Of a DNA stretch of 64,000 bases, positions 12,007 through 24,109 are shown piece by piece. The stretch's first letter is position 1, and each line of letters starts with the position of its first letter. Source of the DNA: Dissophora ornata (lineage: Eukaryota; Mortierellomycota; Mortierellomycetes; Mortierellales; Mortierellaceae). The DNA lies in assembly GCA_025201705.1 (NCBI GenBank), contig MU616625.1, positions 1 through 64,000 of the forward strand, written 5' to 3'. The translations under genes were made by a program, and so were the position numbers. The notes under the pieces were generated by a model. The model worked only from the letters and a program-made list of their open reading frames with translations, was not told the origin of the DNA and made no database searches.

Positions 12007-14476
12007 TTAAGAATGACCCGAGTAACAGCAACTACTGCCACAACCACAGCTGCAGAGACTCCTGCACCAATTAACTAGCCCAGAGTCTTGCAGTCGGACA
12101 CCGGAGCCGAAGTAGAGCCGCCCGAGCTCATCGACAAAGCCACTGTCTTTACAAGGATCAAGACCTAACTGGCGCATGTCTTGCTTAGAGATCTCGACCT
12201 GCCGACTCGACCCACTCTCATCCGCCCTAGCTGTGAGGGGCTCTACATCCTCAAAGATGGCCGCTGTCGCCTTAAAATATATCAACCGACCCAGCTCTGA
12301 CAACAATGTTGAAGTGAGGTTGTGGAAAAACCTAGGCGGACGAACAAGATCTGGGATGTGAGAAAACGACAGTGTCATGAAAACGCTGTCTCGGCGTCTT
12401 TGGTTCTACTTGACGCCCGTCACCTCACCTTATGGCTTCCGTATCGGAGCTGCTGCTGGTTTGTGTTTGTAAAACCTGCAGTCGTGCACCGCTCAATGGT
12501 CTATCCCCGTCCGGAGATTCGTGTTCTTCATTCTGAATTGTGCCTCTGGGGATCAATGGCTCAAAATCTTCACTCTCTGCATCATTGTCGTCACCACCAT
12601 ACCACCACCACCATCCTCCTGTGAGCATCTTGCCGAGAGTGTCCGACATGTTGAAGCCGGTTGCAGTCGGGTGCATTACAGAGTCAGAAGCCTTGGATAT
12701 CTCCGGTCGTTCCATGCTCACCGGCTCCCCACTCTCTTCGTCTTCATCTACTATTCCAGAGGATGCAGCCTCGGCATAGAGTCGTCTCTGCATCCACTCC
12801 TGCCGCCTCCTGTATTTTCCCAGTTGTTGTAGCAAGGTAAAGTAACGACGATTATCCATCGCATTAGGGTGGAAGTCTTCTCCCTCATATCCCTGCAATG
12901 TTCTTCGAGTGTGTTGTATCCGAGGATTGGAAGCTGCCGATAAATCTACGAGCACGTCGTATAGCTGAGGTTTCGACAAGAACAGCTTGTCGGTCGTGCC
13001 TAGGAAAAGAGAAAATGCGCGTGGCGGGGCCAAGCGGTAGAGTAAGAAGAGTCAGCCTATCAAGTCCAAGCAGTATGCTCTCGTACACAAGTCAGGCACA
13101 TAATCCGAACCCAACGCCTACATGCAACATATCCACCCCGGATGTCGCTCATGTGGTCAATATCATAGATACCAACGCAGAACAGTGGCTGTATTCTTTC
13201 GCTAGACCTGCCCGGTGGTATTGAGGTGGCTCCCGATGGAATCGTTGCCATGAGACATATGTTATATACTAGAGCAGAATTAGACCGATGTTTTCTTTCT
13301 TCCTTTCTTTGACTTTGATAAGGTGAGGTGAGGCGAGCCTACCTGAAAGACAGGCAGCCTCGATGGGAAGTGGGGTATATATCAAAATGCGTTTCTTCAG
13401 TAGCGCTGCCTTCCAAAGACTGTAGACAGATGGACCCATTGTTTGAACTAGACGGAGAAAATGGTGCGAAGGATGTGACGGCTAGGTATCACAAGGACGT
13501 TTAGCAATACGGTCTTCCACAACGGAGCAGAAGTACAGACTCTCCAATAGTCACATACTGGGATATCGTCCGTTTCCGAGAACTCCTGGCGTCCAGTAGA
13601 GGAATGCAAGAAGGCGTGCACGGGTTCTGAGAGAGTGAAGGAGCGACTGATTCGACGAGTGATGTGGGCCCGGTAAGAGTCCCGTTTGCTGGTGCACGAC
13701 GAAGACGGCCCTGTAGCAGGATGTAGTGTTTTATGTCGCTCAAAGTAGTCATCCAAGTCTGTTGGCTCGGAATCTTGGACAGCGTGGTGTCTATACAGTC
13801 GAAAAAGTCAGTGATGGCAGGACAAAAGGTTAAAAGGTTTGGGGGGACCTCATGAAAGCTTACTTTGCTTGGCTCTTCAGAAAGGCAACGTGTCTCCAGA
13901 CCTGGCCACATCGTCCAGTGTCCGCAGAAGGCTTGACCAGAACCCCTACTGAGACCATCTGCGCGCCACGATGTTCCAAGCTGCTTGATGGGACGTTAGC
14001 AAAGACAGAGACACCAATGCATCCTTCCAGATGAAAATATCTACGAGGGGGATAACGTAGCAAAGGCGTTCAGTATTTTGAACAATCAAGGTGCGGCCAT
14101 GGACAAATACATATTCATATTGCCGCCTCTCACGGATATGCCTTACATCACATCTTGAGAACAATTGTGGAGACCGCTCGGGAGAGCAGAGAACTCTACA
14201 CCATGCAGCTGTATCCCTAGGACAGATAGCAGAGATACAATGGCCGAGTCAGCGGCGTAATTCTAGAATGCCCACCAGCTGTGCTTCTGCAGTATGCCCT
14301 CTGCAGCACCTTGGGAGCACCCACTTGAGCATAGTCAGCCAGGGTGGTTGGTGTCCTGCTGCAGTGTTCATACCTGGCACCGACTTGCTACACTCCAGGA
14401 CGTTGCCCAGTCTGGTGTCGAAACGGACAACAAAGATGGCGTCGATTGCGGGGATGTCAATGTCGCTGTCTGTCAT
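12007..14476 (-). CDS. DENN-domain protein of the LCHN/DENND11 type
   Basis: Probable DENN-family membrane-trafficking protein, related to human LCHN/DENND11 and the fungal DUF4484 group. Eight exons in coding order: 14476-14374, 14216-14147, 14040-13864, 13790-13559, 13481-13343, 13268-13122, 12999-12429 and 12331-12007, giving 587 residues. Motifs run in family order: IDAIFVVRFDTRLGN at the start, LHGVEFSALPSGLH, SLEHRGAQMVSVGVLVK, MGPSVYSLWKAALLKKRIL, IEAACLSVYNICL, GGYVACTTDKLF, and RFFHNLTSTLLSEL near the C-terminus. An insertion before the last exon carries an odd GGWWWWYGG run and acidic residues. DENN proteins commonly act as Rab exchange factors, but the substrate here is unknown. 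A GTG-initiated extension upstream is rejected in favour of the ATG at 14476. Confidence 0.85.
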
Positions 14477-15227
14477 GGCTGCTACAATGGATGGCACGTC
14501 GTTTTCGTTGAGCAGCGTGCACCAAAGGCCTCAACTGCCTCCCATAAGCCACTAAGCAATCGTCACATGCATTAAAAAAAAAGTGGGGAAAGCGGAGAAG
14601 ACAGAGCCTTCAACAGCTCAGAATCGATGGGAAACGGGGCCAGGGTGGTGTTCAATACCGGGTGCTCGTGTGTGTTGAAGCATGTGCTGACGAGGCAAGG
14701 GCCATTCTTGTAGGCTGATAAGACAAGGGGTATCCATTCAGGCTGGCGAGTACCGCGCTCGATCGCTGTCTTGACCAACAGTTCGTCATCAACTTTCAGC
14801 CAAAAATTGGTGGCGAAAGACTTGTTGCGGCTACAGAAGAGCGAGGCACTGGGGTGTGCGGAATGACGATCGACTTTCAGACATGGCACGCATGCATGCA
14901 GTCTGCGATGGCATGGCTCTGCTCCCTTGTCTCCCCATCGACAGTGCTCGCGAGTTTGTCGGTGGGCGACAGAAATGTGGGGTGAAATCTGTTCAGATGC
15001 GCACAAAATGCTTGCGCATTCCTGCTAGGACGGTTTTCGTGTCTGCAAACTCTCTTTTCGCACGCGCAGGGGGACCCAGGCCAAAGCGGGCGTGTCCCTC
15101 AGTGCATATAAATACTCGAGGGAATTGATCCTCGCCCTGTTTTTTTTCTTCTTTTTTCTCCTTGCTCTTTGCTCTTTCCACAAGCAACCCCATACATACC
15201 CACCCTCCTGTTCCTCAACCAGACATC
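14477..15227. other. Divergent promoter region of the DENN gene and SAHH
   Basis: The two genes are transcribed away from each other. A TATA-like box lies on the SAHH side. A 144-codon minus-strand frame at 14572-15006 has no recognisable domain and is not called. Confidence 0.5.
15107..15114 (+). promoter_or_regulatory. TATA box of SAHH
   Basis: TATAAATA lies about 120 bases before the SAHH start codon. The following leader has a T/C-rich tract near 15140-15180. A clear TATA element fits a highly expressed housekeeping enzyme. Confidence 0.55.
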
Positions 15228-16917
15228 ATGTCCTTCAAAGTCGGTAAGTCCTTCCTCTGCCTCCCCTCGTCCTATCTAGTTTCCTGTCCCAAGACATGTC
15301 CCAAAACAGCCTACACACACTGGCCAGCAGCCCCCCTTGCACACCTTTCCTTATGTCCCAATCCTGCATCCGCCACAAGAGCCTCTTACCCTTCGTATCT
15401 TCCCATACTTGGAAGAAACGCAACTGTACAAGCTACCTGGATCGGACTATCAAGCCCAAGTGGCGGTCGTCCTATTATTCTAACTCCCTCGTAAATCATT
15501 CTCGATCCACTCACAGCTGATATTAGCCTTGCCGCTTTCGGTCGCAAGGAGATCGAGCTCGCTGAGAACGAGATGCCCGGTCTTATTGCCCTTCGCCAAA
15601 AGTACGGACCCCAGCAGACCCTCAAGGGTGCCCGCATTGCCGGTTCGCTCCACATGACCATCCAGACCGCTGTCTTGATCGAGACCTTGACTGCTCTCGG
15701 TGCTGAGGTCACCTGGACTTCCTGCAACATCTTCTCGACCCAGGACCACGCTGCCGCCGCTATTGCTGAGTCCGGTGTCCCTGTATGTCTCTCTGCTCGC
15801 TTGCCATCCATCAATTGGAAATTTGTTCACTTGTCTCGATTGCCTTGGTGGCGTTGCTCCGTACTAACCTCCCGCAATTGTTTGTTTGTTGCGAATACAA
15901 ATGCAGGTCTTCGCTTGGAAGGGTGAGACCGACGAGGAGTACATGTGGTGCCTCGAGCAGCAGCTCCTTGCCTTCAAGGGCGGCAAGGGCCCTAACATGA
16001 TCTTGGACGATGGCGGTGACTTGACCACCCTTATCCACGAGAGCCACCCCAAGCTCTTGGACGAGATCAAGGGTATCTCTGAGGAGACCACCACCGGTGT
16101 CCACCACTTGTACAAGATGCTCAAGGAGAACAAGCTCAAGGTCCCTGCCATTAACGTCAACGACTCTGTTACAAAGTCCAAGTTCGACAACCTTTACGGA
16201 TGCCGCGAGTCCTTGATCGACGGAATCAAGCGCGCAACCGACGTCATGATCGCCGGAAAGGTCGCCGTTGTTGCTGGATACGGTGATGTCGGAAAGGGAT
16301 CTGCTGCTGCCCTCAAGGGTATGGGCGCCCGTGTTCTCGTTACTGAGATCGACCCCATCAATGCTCTCCAGGCTGCTATGGAGGGTTACGAGGTCACGAC
16401 CATGGAAGATGCCGTCAAGGAGGGTAACATTTTTGTCACCACCACCGGCTGCCGCGATATTATCCGTGGTGAGCACTTTGCTCTCATGAAGGACGACTCC
16501 ATTGTCTGCAACATTGGTCACTTTGACATTGAGTTGGATGTCGCCTGGTTGAAGAAGAACGCAATCAGCCATGTCAACATCAAGCCCCAGGTTGACCGTT
16601 TCCAGGTCGCTTCTGGCAACCACATCATCCTCTTGGCTGAGGGTCGCTTGGTTAACTTGGGATGCGCCACCGGCCACCCCTCGTTCGTCATGTCCAACTC
16701 GTTCTCGAATCAGGTCTTGGCCCAGATTGCTCTCTGGACCGACATTGAGTCGTACCCCTTGGGCGTCCACATGCTCCCCAAGAAGCTCGATGAGGAGGTC
16801 GCTGCCTCCCATTTGGCCAAGATTGGCGTGAAGCTCACCAAGCTGACCCCAGTCCAGTCCGAGTACCTCGGCCTCAACCCCGAGGGTCCCTTCAAGCCCG
16901 AGCACTACCGCTACTAA
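15228..16917 (+). CDS. SAH1: S-adenosylhomocysteine hydrolase
   Basis: Adenosylhomocysteinase reversibly splits S-adenosylhomocysteine into adenosine and homocysteine using tightly bound NAD. This relieves product inhibition of methyltransferases. Exons are 15228-15243 (16 nt), 15517-15782 and 15907-16917, giving 430 residues, close to the usual length. The protein begins [19 protein letters not shown]. Conserved segments include [49 protein letters not shown] and [10 protein letters not shown]. The NAD-binding [19 protein letters not shown] lies near residue 215, and the protein ends in PFKPEHYRY. Codon use is strongly biased to C-ending codons, consistent with high expression, and this generates a 396-codon antisense open frame that is not a gene. 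Confidence 0.98.
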
Positions 16918-17235
16918 GCGACTTGTGCTGGCGCAAGTGTGAACGGGAGAGGAAAACGATAAAGGATCCGATCGATATCCTTTGTATTCAACCATCAAAA
17001 GCAAAAAAAATCATTCGCCAACAGCCAATTCAACTTGTACATTATTCCCCGCACTTGCACATAGTCTCATTCTGATCGAGTAGATTCGATGTATACAAAA
17101 AAACCCCCAATTAAACTTTTGTCTCAACACAAATACTTATATAGTGCACTGACGTGACTGTGTGCGTTTGTCTGGGTGCCTTGTTTTTTATCGCGTTCCG
17201 AAGAGTTCTGAATTACATCAATTCCATCTTCAGCA
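16918..17235. other. SAHH-RCC1 intergenic spacer
   Basis: Contains the 3' untranslated region of SAHH, AT-rich with A runs near 17000 and 17095, and the promoter of RCC1. No further feature is recognised. Confidence 0.4.
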
Positions 17236-18919
17236 ATGTCGCAAGGTATGCAGGATTTAATCGCCAGGCAGCTCATTATCCATTCATGACCAGCTTATCT
17301 ACTACTCCCTAAAGATCGCCTGCCCCTCTTTAATCAAACAAATGCATGCCGACAGCGCGTTCCCATGTCCTCAAGTCTCACCATTCTTTGCGGACAACCT
17401 CCCCTCTCCATAGCTACAACCAAAAGATCGCGCGAGGGCCACGTCGCTACGCCTAGTCTCAAAAAGTCAAAGTCATCAATGGCCCAGGTCGATCTGTTGC
17501 CCATGCCGACTCGTGAGACTACACCTGGACGCGTCTACGTTTTCGGGACAGGAGATTGCGCCCAGCTCGGTCTGGGAGAGGACGTGCTCTCCAGGAAAAA
17601 ACCCGCCAACCTCGCTGCACTGAACGATGAGCAGATCGTTGATATTGCCGCTGGTGGTTTGCACAACATGGCCCTAACCGCCGAGGGAAAGGTACCCATA
17701 GCACTTTATCTACCTCACGACCTTTTTTTTTTTTGGGTAGGCAACCCTATCCTTCTTTTGCTCTCAAAACTAACGATTCCGCTCTGAACCCACATTCAGC
17801 TGTGGTCTTGGGGTGTAAACGACCAACGTACCCTTGGTCGGTCTGGAGATGAATACACGCCCTTGCCTGTCGAAGGGTTGGACGACGTTAAGATTGTCAA
17901 GGTCGCCTGCTCCGATTCATTGACAGTAGCCCTGACCGACGGAGGCCACGTTTACACTTGGGGCACTTTCCGGGTATGTTTTGGATTTTAACGGTGCCTG
18001 GCATTTTGACTGCGCCTGTCTTTCTCGCCACTCAATTGATATGGAGAGATCAAAGCAGCTTACCATGCAAACACTTCCTGTCCTATTTTTTGTGTCTCGC
18101 CACGCCCTGTAGAGCGCAGAAGGAATTCTGGGTCACTCCAAGGAAAAAGAAGTACAGGATTTGCCTACGATCGTCCAGGGTCTCCACAATATTGTTGACA
18201 TTGCAACAGGGACGGATCACGTCTTGGCCCTCGATATTAAGGGCATGGTCTACAGCTGGGGAAATGGCCAGCAGATGCAGTTAGGCCGTAGGATTGTTGC
18301 TCGCCGTATGTTGAATGGCCTGACCCCCGAATCCGTCGGTGTCAAGGCAATGACCAGAGTGGGAGCTGGCTCGTACCATTCTTTTGCAATCGACAGAGAT
18401 GGAAAGGCTTATGCGTGGGGTCTGAACACCTACGGTCAGTGCGGAAACGAGGATCCAAAGGTGGAGAATGTTCCTTCCGTAGCTCTGATCGACGCCCTGG
18501 GATCAGATACCATACTCGATATCCAAGGAGGTGAGCACCATACCATCGCCTTGACCAAGGACGGAAAGCTGTACGGGTTCGGACGCTCGGACAGTCACCA
18601 GCTTGGATTAGGATATACAGAAGAACCTGGTTCGGAAGACTCTAGCAGCCACAAGAAGGCAATCAGATACCCAACTCTTATCTCTGGACTACCTTCGATC
18701 AAGGCCATCTCTGTCGGAGGAAATCACACCCTGGCACTGACACAAACTGGTGACGTTTATGCCTGGGGCTTTGGCGAAATGCTTGCATGCGGAAATGGCG
18801 AGGAAGAAGATGTTGAGAAGCCGCTGAAGTTGACCGGACAACAGATTGAGAAATGTCGTATATTGAAGGTTGCGGCAGGTGGTCAACACTCGGTCATCCT
18901 GGCCGTGTTGGAGAGGTAG
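17236..18919 (+). CDS. RCC1: RCC1-type Ran guanine-nucleotide exchange factor
   Basis: Chromatin-bound exchange factor that loads GTP onto Ran and sets nuclear transport direction and spindle assembly cues. Exons are 17236-17245 (10 nt, MSQ plus one base), 17414-17691, 17800-17973 and 18113-18919, giving 422 residues, the normal RCC1 length. A basic N-terminus (TTKRSREG, LKKSKSS) resembles the nuclear-localisation and chromatin-binding tail. Seven RCC1 propeller repeats follow: VYVFGTGDCAQLGLG, LWSWGVNDQRTLGR, VYTWGTFR..EGILGH, VYSWGNGQQMQLGR, AYAWGLNTYGQCG, LYGFGRSDSHQLGLG and VYAWGFGEMLACGNG. The alternative is translation from an in-frame ATG at 17365 without the first splice. I prefer the spliced start because gtatgc and tag signals frame it precisely. 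Confidence 0.93.
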
Positions 18920-19079
18920 AATCGTTGACGTTCTGTTGTTTCTTTGACACACCATTAAAGCAATTAAGACGACATCCAAATGGGTGCAGCTATTACACCG
19001 TCTATCTATTTATTTATCTTCTCTGTCGTGTCTATCAATCAATGCGAACATATCCATCATCTTTGGATCCTCTCCCTCC

Positions 19080-21702
19080 TTAAGTGATGACCTTGGCGAC
19101 ATCCTTCCCAGCCCACCAGAGCCACACGCGCAAGAGACTTTCGACCACCCACAGTCTCCATCGCATCGAAAGGCTGTCCCACAGGTATCCCACACTGCGC
19201 GACAGTGTTGGTGCATCTCCAAAAAGATACCAGCGGTTCTTCGGGCCCAATCCAAGCTCCTTTCCGTGCGCCCGTGTTGCAGCCGAACTGTTCTCATCCA
19301 AGCCATCCTCGACTCCATACCACCAGGAGGCGAGTCGGCCCCAGCGGCCATTCAGTCGTTTTCGTTTTCGCTGCTCTCGCTTTAATCGTCGCTGCTGTTC
19401 CTCTTCGCGAGTCTCGGACCAAACTCCTTTGGTGGCATACATGGCGTTGATATGAAAGCGCTCAACATTGTCTCCTCCCAGCTGCTGGTGGATGCCACGC
19501 GTGAGGTTGATGGTTCTGAAGACCAGCAGCATGTCGCGGGGAAGGACTTCCAAAAACTCAAAGACATCGGCCATGGTTACATTCTTCATTGTAGACCTGA
19601 TCTCCTTCTTTTGCTCCGCAGTCATGCCCTCGCCGATTTTTTGGGTAGAGTTCGCGGGCCGCTGGATAAAGATGAGAGGGATAAAGCCGATGTAGTGCTC
19701 TGGAATGCCGATGTTGGTGGAGGCGCTATTCAGAAGGTTGCTGTCATTTAAGATCAAGGCCCGCCACAGCAGACAGTAGTTGTATCTGAATGTTTCGTCC
19801 AAGGTTCTGTATAGTCCATGATCCAGCAAAACGAAAACACTCTTTCCGGAAAACTTGTCCTTTGAGATCAGGATATTGCCAGCCTAGAAATAGCAGAAGA
19901 CGCATCACGAACCGCGAGTTTAGTGCTGAGGCACGGTGAATATTCAGCAGCGCAACGTAATGAAACCTGGGCGAGGCAGCCTACATGTGGATCGCAGTGA
20001 AGAACGCCGTGCTGGAAAATCATCTCGGCAAAGACTTCGAGCAAGGTGGTTCTCACCCACTTTGGCGACACGCCCAGCTTTTGCAGACCCTCAAGATCGT
20101 TGACTTTGACACCTTCAATAAACTCCATGGTCAAGATTTTTTTGGACGACAGATCCCAGTATATCTCGGGAACATAAAAGTCTGATCGATTTTTGAACCT
20201 CTCCTTTGTAGCTTCACCATTCCTAATTGAAGCATAGTAGAAAAAGAGAGAAAAATAATCTTAATTACCCCGCACCACTCACGCTCGCTCTTCTCATCGA
20301 CTTTACCCCCTGCCTACCTGGCCTCATTTGTAAAGTCAAACTCGGATGTCAGATTATCTCTAAATTCCTCGACAATCCAGCCCAGCTCAAACTCGGGGAA
20401 AAGGAATCCCACCATGTTTGAGAGCGTCTGCATCGTCCACATGTCAGCTATCCTCGACAAATACAGGTAACGATCGGTTAAATGTTTAGGCTTGATATTG
20501 AGTTGTTCGTGTCCATGCCAAACCTATCCGTCTCTGCTTACTCTTAAAGAGACGGGATACATCGTTATATTGCACTTTAACAGCTGCCAGTCTTCCATCC
20601 ATGGTCACCGCTATGATAAGAGTGAGGCTAAACATGTCAGTGCCGTATTCCAGAGTCTTATTGTATCCTGTAGCAGCGCTATCTGTGCAATCTATTGAAC
20701 AAACCGCGATGAACTTGGGCCAAACTGGCTGCCGCCATAGGGACTGACTCGAACTCTCGAAACAGTTCAAAAGGACGCTTGCCAAACTCTTCTTGAAAGA
20801 CCTGCTCAACCTCCTTCATGCTTTTGAACGGTGCCCGATCTTGAAGTACCGAGAGTGTGTTAGTGTACTCAGGCGGGACCACGTATGTGAGAGAGGCTTT
20901 AGTGGGGGACAGAAAAAAAGAACCGTCAGTTGTTGCGATTGTCGAACGAGGCTCCAAAATAGTGCATGGATGCATTGGACGATGGTATATCCGTGTCCAC
21001 TTACCGACATGCTGTCCAGCTTTGCAGTAGATCCCGGTGTTGAGGCGACATAGGCGCAGCAGTCTGTCTGCACAGCGTTGATGAACAACCATGCGCTCCG
21101 CCTTGTAGGTGTCAGAGGTGTAGCCCACAGAGGCATATCGCAGATGCAGGATCTTGTAGTCGGCCATGCAGAGACAGCTGAATAATAATTTTTATGAGTG
21201 CATTAGGAATGGCACAGTAATACCAGAATTTCCTTTTCCAACTGGCGAAACTTTTTTTGTACCCTGTGACAAATGTGGCGATCGATCGAAATACACCGGC
21301 GCTGTAGAGGGTTGCCTGCTCTCGGTAGGAGGGGCTCCAGGCAATGCCTACCGCCGAGACGACAGTGCCAACACCCAGTCCGAGCCAGAGACCCTGCTTA
21401 ATCCACTGTCGGAGTGATCCCGGAGTATTGAACAGCCCCTGCGAAGAGACTGAGGCTGCAGTGCCACTGGCATTACCATAGTGTCGAGTGGTCACTCTGG
21501 AAAGTGGCAAGGTTTTTGATTTGGCAGCGTAGACATGCAGCTGGTGATAATCAAGGATCCGCGATCTGTTCATGGCTGCAGTGGCTGTCGTCAAGAGTCG
21601 CTGCTGCTGCTGCTGCTGCTCGCGCCATGGAATCTCCTTGGCGTGCATGCAAACATGTCTCGCCAGACGGATGGCTGCATTTCTTCCATTGAGGACTGAC
21701 AT
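19080..21702 (-). CDS. MCP2: ABC1/UbiB-family mitochondrial protein (ADCK1/MCP2 type)
   Basis: Atypical kinase-like protein of the ABC1 family. Yeast Mcp2 and human ADCK1 act at the mitochondrial inner membrane in lipid homeostasis. Exons in coding order: 21702-21263, 21177-21005, 20896-20705, 20610-20542, 20447-20318, 20222-19985 and 19883-19080, giving 681 residues. The N-terminus is Arg/Gln-rich with a seven-Gln run, like a mitochondrial presequence. A hydrophobic segment follows near residue 95-115 (GLWLGLGVGTVVSAVGIA). Family motifs include the KxGQ signature in NTGIYCKAGQHV, VPMAAASLAQVHRAV, LAAVKVQYNDV, GVLHCDPHAGNILIS and LLDHGLYRTL. The 3' end lies 160 bases from the convergent RCC1 stop codon. 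A basic, Arg-rich tail near residue 590-620 extends beyond typical homologues. Confidence 0.9.
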
Positions 21703-24109
21703 GCCTGTCAGAGGTGGGCACGGTATCGAATAGTTCCTGTAGGGCGGTGGCGAGGAGAAAGACGAATAGGAGACAAGGCTGACGATATATTGGGGTCGAG
21801 GTGGAGAAGTAAAAGAAAGAAGCTTTTATTCCGAAGGCATAAATTTGTAGACTACGGTTTTCCAGGCAAAGAAACATGTCCAATCCCCAGGGCGTGTCCT
21901 GGATGTCCTGCAGTAGTGAGGACAAGCAAGGGACACCGATCGGAATCAATATCGCTCATCTTTGTGATCAGTCAACCTCTGGTGCACAGACACAGTTTAC
22001 AATATGCAGCAGCATCCACCCGACGTGTTTGCGCAAGGGACCACCTCTTCTGGAGATGAGCAGCAATCAAGCAAGATGCGCTGCGTGGTGGTGCAATGTA
22101 TTTTCAACGCAATACGCAGACCCACGACCACAGCGAGGAGCCCAGGAGGACACAGGACAATGGACGTGAAAATTTACATCACCGATCCAATCGACGGAAG
22201 GTCTACTAGATATCGAAAAAGGCGGTAGTCGTCGCGTTCTAGCACGGATTCTGACTTGGTGTTCAGTCAAGGGTGGTATGTAATAGGTGGGACATATTCG
22301 GTCCAGGCTATCGGATAGTAAGCTTGAGTCTTCATGCCATTCGACTCTGCTAGCTATTAGTGGACTCCCCATCCCTTGTTCCTACAGGTCGCAGCGACCC
22401 GAGGCTGACACAAAAACAAAGACATCAAAACTTTCATGGCAGGCTATTTCTGATTTGCATATTTCTTTCTCTCTCGCGCCTGGAACGTGTCCGCTCGAAG
22501 ACATCAGACGTGATCAATGACTATCAATCCACGATTCTCTCGGGTGGCAACTACACCATCTCTGACATGGTTGACAACCTCAGCCCCCTTTCTCCCAACG
22601 ACAACCCCTCTCTTCCTTCTCAGCAGCCTGCCACTTTGACTCCTTGATCTGTTTGACCTCTTTAAGTTGGTGGAGGTCCTCATCCTGGATGATTCGGTCC
22701 TAAGCAGCCTTGTGGTCCTCATTTAATGCGTCCTCGGGTCTCTCAGGTTGGTCTGGAATGGTGTCATCGAAGAGCTCCAGTTCCTCTCGAATCAAGTACG
22801 AAAGCAGCAGAGCAGAATCGTTGCAAAGAAGTACCGAAGCTGCCTTCCAGTCTGCCATATACCGGCCTCTCGAAGGCTCTCATCCCATTGGCGATCGTGT
22901 TCAAGAAGACCCAGTGCAATACATGCGTCTTTGAGCGTGTCGCGTCTACAGAAAGACAGGCTGAGAGAGGGAGATAGAGCCCAACTTCTTGTAGTGTTTG
23001 TCCTTGGACCTTGCCGGCGGTCATGGCAAAGGTGGGCTTGATAGGGAACTAGCCTCTACAGCTTGATTGGAGACGTGCCATCCTCTGTAGTCGCGAGAGG
23101 AATTCTGGGAATCCAAACGCGTACTGACCAATCATGGCTTGGGCCTTATCAGGAAAAGAAACGTCGAGAGAGTGTACCGGCTGTGGAGAGTGAGAAGAGA
23201 AATACATTTTGGACTTACTTGAAGCGTCCTATGGTGGCGAATGGAGAGGAAGAAAAGAAAAGGGAAGAGAAGAGAGGAGAAGAAAGAGGCTCGCTTTTAT
23301 ACTCTTCCGAGTCCAGCTTGAATGGCGGCGTAAATGAAAGCGCAATAAACAAGCTCTGTATCGAAACGATTATGAATAAACAGGAGCGACAAGGTTCGGA
23401 CAGCTTTGCATTTCGGTATCTTGGATCAGAAAGCGAGGATACACCAGTCCACAGTGTATTGGCCAATCAGCGAAACTGATCCACGCTTGGGCTTCATGTT
23501 GTAAGAGGACTGGAATGTTGCCTAAGCATCCTGTAATGATCAAGTATCACGTGTTCTCAGTGAACGTCACCGAATACTCACGGTCGCACCCACTATCGGT
23601 ATGTCTCAAAAATAGGCGAGACTGGATCAAGTCCGATCAAAAAGAAAAATTCCTGTAGTATCCAGTGGTTGCCAAACAGCAGCCGATCATTGCTGCCAAC
23701 CATGCATCCTACCCTCAATCCGCGACTCGATGTGACGGAATGAGATGGAGGAGATGGGATGGAGGAGATGATTGTGAAGGGGATGGGGTGAAGGATGGCG
23801 GTTGAGTCCGCGAGCGAGATTGGGGGGTGCCGAGAGCGCATTCCTCCGAAGGTTGGAACCACTTGTTGGGCGGGGACGCATACCGCGCTGACACCACACG
23901 GTGGGTGGTAAACGATTTCCCTTACTCCTTTTTTTCATTTCTCATCATCCCTCCTCTTTCCGCTCCACTCCTCATCTCTCCCCACCCGCCAGACATCGTT
24001 GGTCTGATCTCTCCATCGCCCGCTCTTGTACCCTCACATCCCTCTGGTACCAGACAAAGCCAAACGCTGATCCTTCTTCCTTCTCCTCACACAATCCCCT
24101 AAAACAACA
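21703..24109. other. Spacer with dispersed repeat and possible gene relic
   Basis: Upstream of the MCP2-type gene on one side and LCB2 on the other. A frame around 22500-22647 (DVINDYQSTILSGGNYTISD then Pro/Ser-rich, ending in TGA) has coding-like codon use and could be the tail of a lost gene, but nothing upstream supports it. One copy of a dispersed repeat occupies 23155-23463. The last ~200 bases before LCB2 are C/T-rich, as in other promoters here. Confidence 0.4.
23155..23463 (+). repeat. Dispersed ~0.3 kb repeat, copy A
   Basis: Closely matches 30585-30882 in the same orientation. Shared blocks include AAGAAACGTCGAGAGAGTGT, GCAATAAACAAGCTCTGT and CTTGGATCAGAAAGCGAGGA. Copy A has a purine-rich insertion near 23245-23290. 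Sequence outside these limits does not match. No coding potential or terminal inverted repeat is obvious. It may be a non-autonomous element or solo-LTR-like fragment. Confidence 0.8.

Noticed and set aside
14572..15006. 144-codon minus-strand frame between the DENN gene and SAHH
   Set aside because: No start context, no recognisable domain and no splice partner; the frame may be chance in a promoter region.
15811..17004. 397-codon open frame antisense to SAHH
   Set aside because: It arises from the strong codon bias of the SAHH gene; its translation is Val/Leu/Asp-rich with no domain, while the plus strand is unmistakably SAHH.
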